Source: Myrica gale (taxonomy: Eukaryota > Streptophyta > Magnoliopsida > Fagales > Myricaceae). Taken from it: DNA of 64,000 nucleotides. The number at the start of each line of letters is the position of its first letter. The first letter of the stretch is position 1. A model generated the notes under the pieces. The model saw nothing but the letters and a program-made list of their open reading frames with translations. It was not told where the DNA came from and made no database searches. The translations under genes were made by a program, and so were the position numbers. This document shows, piece by piece, positions 62,682 to 64,000 of this stretch. The DNA lies in the NCBI GenBank assembly GCA_963930655.1, contig OZ005605.1, positions 5,773,501 through 5,837,500 on the forward strand. Direction: 5' to 3'.

Positions 62682-62998
62682 TAGTAGCCCATGGTTTTGA
62701 CGCCAAATCTAATCCCGTTTTTCTTCGTCTGACTTATGCCTACTGTTCGTGGTTTTGCTTGGAAACTTCCCTAGTAGAACTTCATCAAGAAAACGCGTGT
62801 CAAGTTTTCTTTATATTATTATGGGTTCGAAATTTCAACCGATGAGCTCTTCCCAGAGAATACACGACCTTCACATCTGGGTCAAATCCAATCCTCAAAG
62901 TAAAACTACGGTTACGTGTATATACTTTGCTCCTCCCTTTGTTGCTCATCACCATCTTCATCTTCTTCTGAATTTGGTTCAAGCTTTCCGAGAAATAG

Positions 62999-64000
62999 AT
63001 GAGTTCTCCCTCGTTTCAGTTCGTGACTGATGCGAACGACAATTTAGTCATCCAGGGGTCCCCACCGTCCTTCTCCGGTGGTAGTGTGGAAGATCAGGCG
63101 AATGATGTGTTCAAAACCTTCAATGAAGGGGTCAACTCTACAATGAGATGGGCAACACTCTCTTCTGTTGGTAAGCAAATAAAACGTTTGAAATTTTAAT
63201 CCTTAGGGAACATGTGTATATTATTGGTTTCTGTTACCTGTTCCTTACCAAACATAAGAGAGGACCCAAAAAAAAAGGTTGTTGCTCCTTGTATCTTCAG
63301 TTTCTGTCTGTGGATGATGTTCATTGATCTTTCAGTTTGTTGGGGAAAATAATGACTCTCTCTTTGGGAACTTTTAGAACTAAAAAATCCTTTTTCCAAA
63401 CAAGCTCACTGCTCAGCCTAAATTTCAGTTCAAAATTTGGAGACCCAATCAAATGTCTTTTCCTCCCTTCTTTAGTTTCAGGTGTGGTGATTACCATTGC
63501 AATAGTAGCGATAGTATATGCCCTCATTGATTGCTTGAGAAAGGTAGGAACTGCAATTCCTACATATACCAGGATAGCCACGGGGGATCCAGAAAAAGTT
63601 CCAGCTTCACATCCATCATCCAATGAAATTGAAAAAGGGGGGGCGATTCTCCCAGTAATTCGAGACTCGCAGGTCGAATATGCAACAATGGAGAGATTCC
63701 TCAGCAACATGGCTAGGGAGAAACCCATCAGGTTCTCGCCCGAGCAGCTTGCGGGATTCACAGAAGATTACTCCACCATATTGGGTTCAGGTGGTTTTGG
63801 TGTGGTCTTCAAAGGGCAATTCGTAAATGGAGTGCAAATTGCGGTCAAAGTGCTGAATGGTGATTTGAACAAGCAAGTTGAAAAGCAGTTCATGGCATAA
63901 GTTGGCACCATGGGAAGAACGTACCACATCAACTTAGTTAGACTCTATGGCTTCTGCTTCGACCCCAACATGAGAGCACTTGTTTACCAGTGCATGGAAA
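62999..64000 (+). pseudogene. LRK10-like receptor kinase, interrupted by a stop codon (partial)
   Basis: Exon 1 (62999-63170) gives a 57-residue N-terminus (FQFVTDANDNLVIQ, then SFSGGSVEDQANDVF) with no clear signal peptide. The intron runs from GTAAGC to TTTCAG. Exon 2 starts at 63482 with a membrane segment, GVVITIAIVAIVYALIDCL. A juxtamembrane EKPIRFSPEQL follows, then the kinase P-loop LGSGGFGVVFKG and the ATP-binding Lys in IAVKVL. The frame then meets TAA at 63898, after QFMA, while the family continues QFMAEV; the next bases read on in frame as VGTMGRTYHINLVRLYGFCF. A single E-to-stop change fits. VYQCME near 63990, instead of the usual VYEYME, also hints at decay. The window ends inside the kinase. 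Confidence 0.8.

Overview
This window is nuclear DNA from a flowering plant, most likely a eudicot. The genes have many short GT-AG introns, the intergenic DNA is AT-rich, the tRNA-Tyr carries an intron, and the genes belong to plant families (XTH, LRK10-like receptor kinase, plant-type FAD synthetase fusion). Many small DNA transposons lie in the introns and between genes. I cannot name a species.

Genes, left to right. (1) S-adenosylmethionine synthetase, + strand, CDS 2153-3325 in one exon, behind a 1.67-kb leader intron. (2) A thioredoxin-like protein of the plant TRX-like 3-3 type, - strand, 9195-4820. Its three exons include a 26-nt microexon that splits the active-site Trp codon. Its 3.7-kb second intron holds several transposons. 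(3) A PAPS-reductase-like FAD synthetase fused to a molybdopterin-binding domain, - strand, 18983-10746. I rebuilt 16 coding exons in phase, giving 509 aa. (4) A class III-A xyloglucan endotransglucosylase/hydrolase, + strand, 42459-44001, 4 exons, 294 aa. (5) tRNA-Tyr(GTA) with a 14-nt intron, 48684-48770. (6) A RING and WD-repeat E3 ligase of the RFWD3 type, - strand, 58873-50302, 13 exons, about 620 aa. One of its junctions lacks a GT donor. (7) An LRK10-like receptor kinase, + strand, from 62999 past the window end, broken by an in-frame stop at 63898.

Between and inside these genes is a mobile-element landscape with several insertion footprints. There are hAT elements with 8-bp target duplications (6017-7221, 7246-8657, 26325-27451, 51587-52322). 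There are Mutator-like MITEs with 9-bp duplications (5257-5506, 20283-20810, 60277-60802) and Tourist-like MITEs with TTA duplications (3890-4485, 39907-40104). From 25.3 to 33.1 kb is a nested block: a CACTA fragment interrupted by a hAT element, then a decayed Ty1/copia element whose 3' LTR abuts an antisense copia reverse-transcriptase remnant. A GC-rich, poly(A)-ended sequence at 61693-62681 behaves like a retroposed copy. Several tRNA-derived SINE-like sequences are weaker calls.

The protein genes are unrelated housekeeping, cell-wall and signalling genes and do not form a pathway or cluster. I found no CRISPR, phage or biosynthetic cluster. The points most worth checking are the non-GT donor and the duplicated 3' splice region in the RFWD3-like gene, the paired hAT insertions in the thioredoxin-like intron, the GC-rich retroposon beside the broken receptor kinase, and the TRIM-like element near 37.3-37.8 kb.
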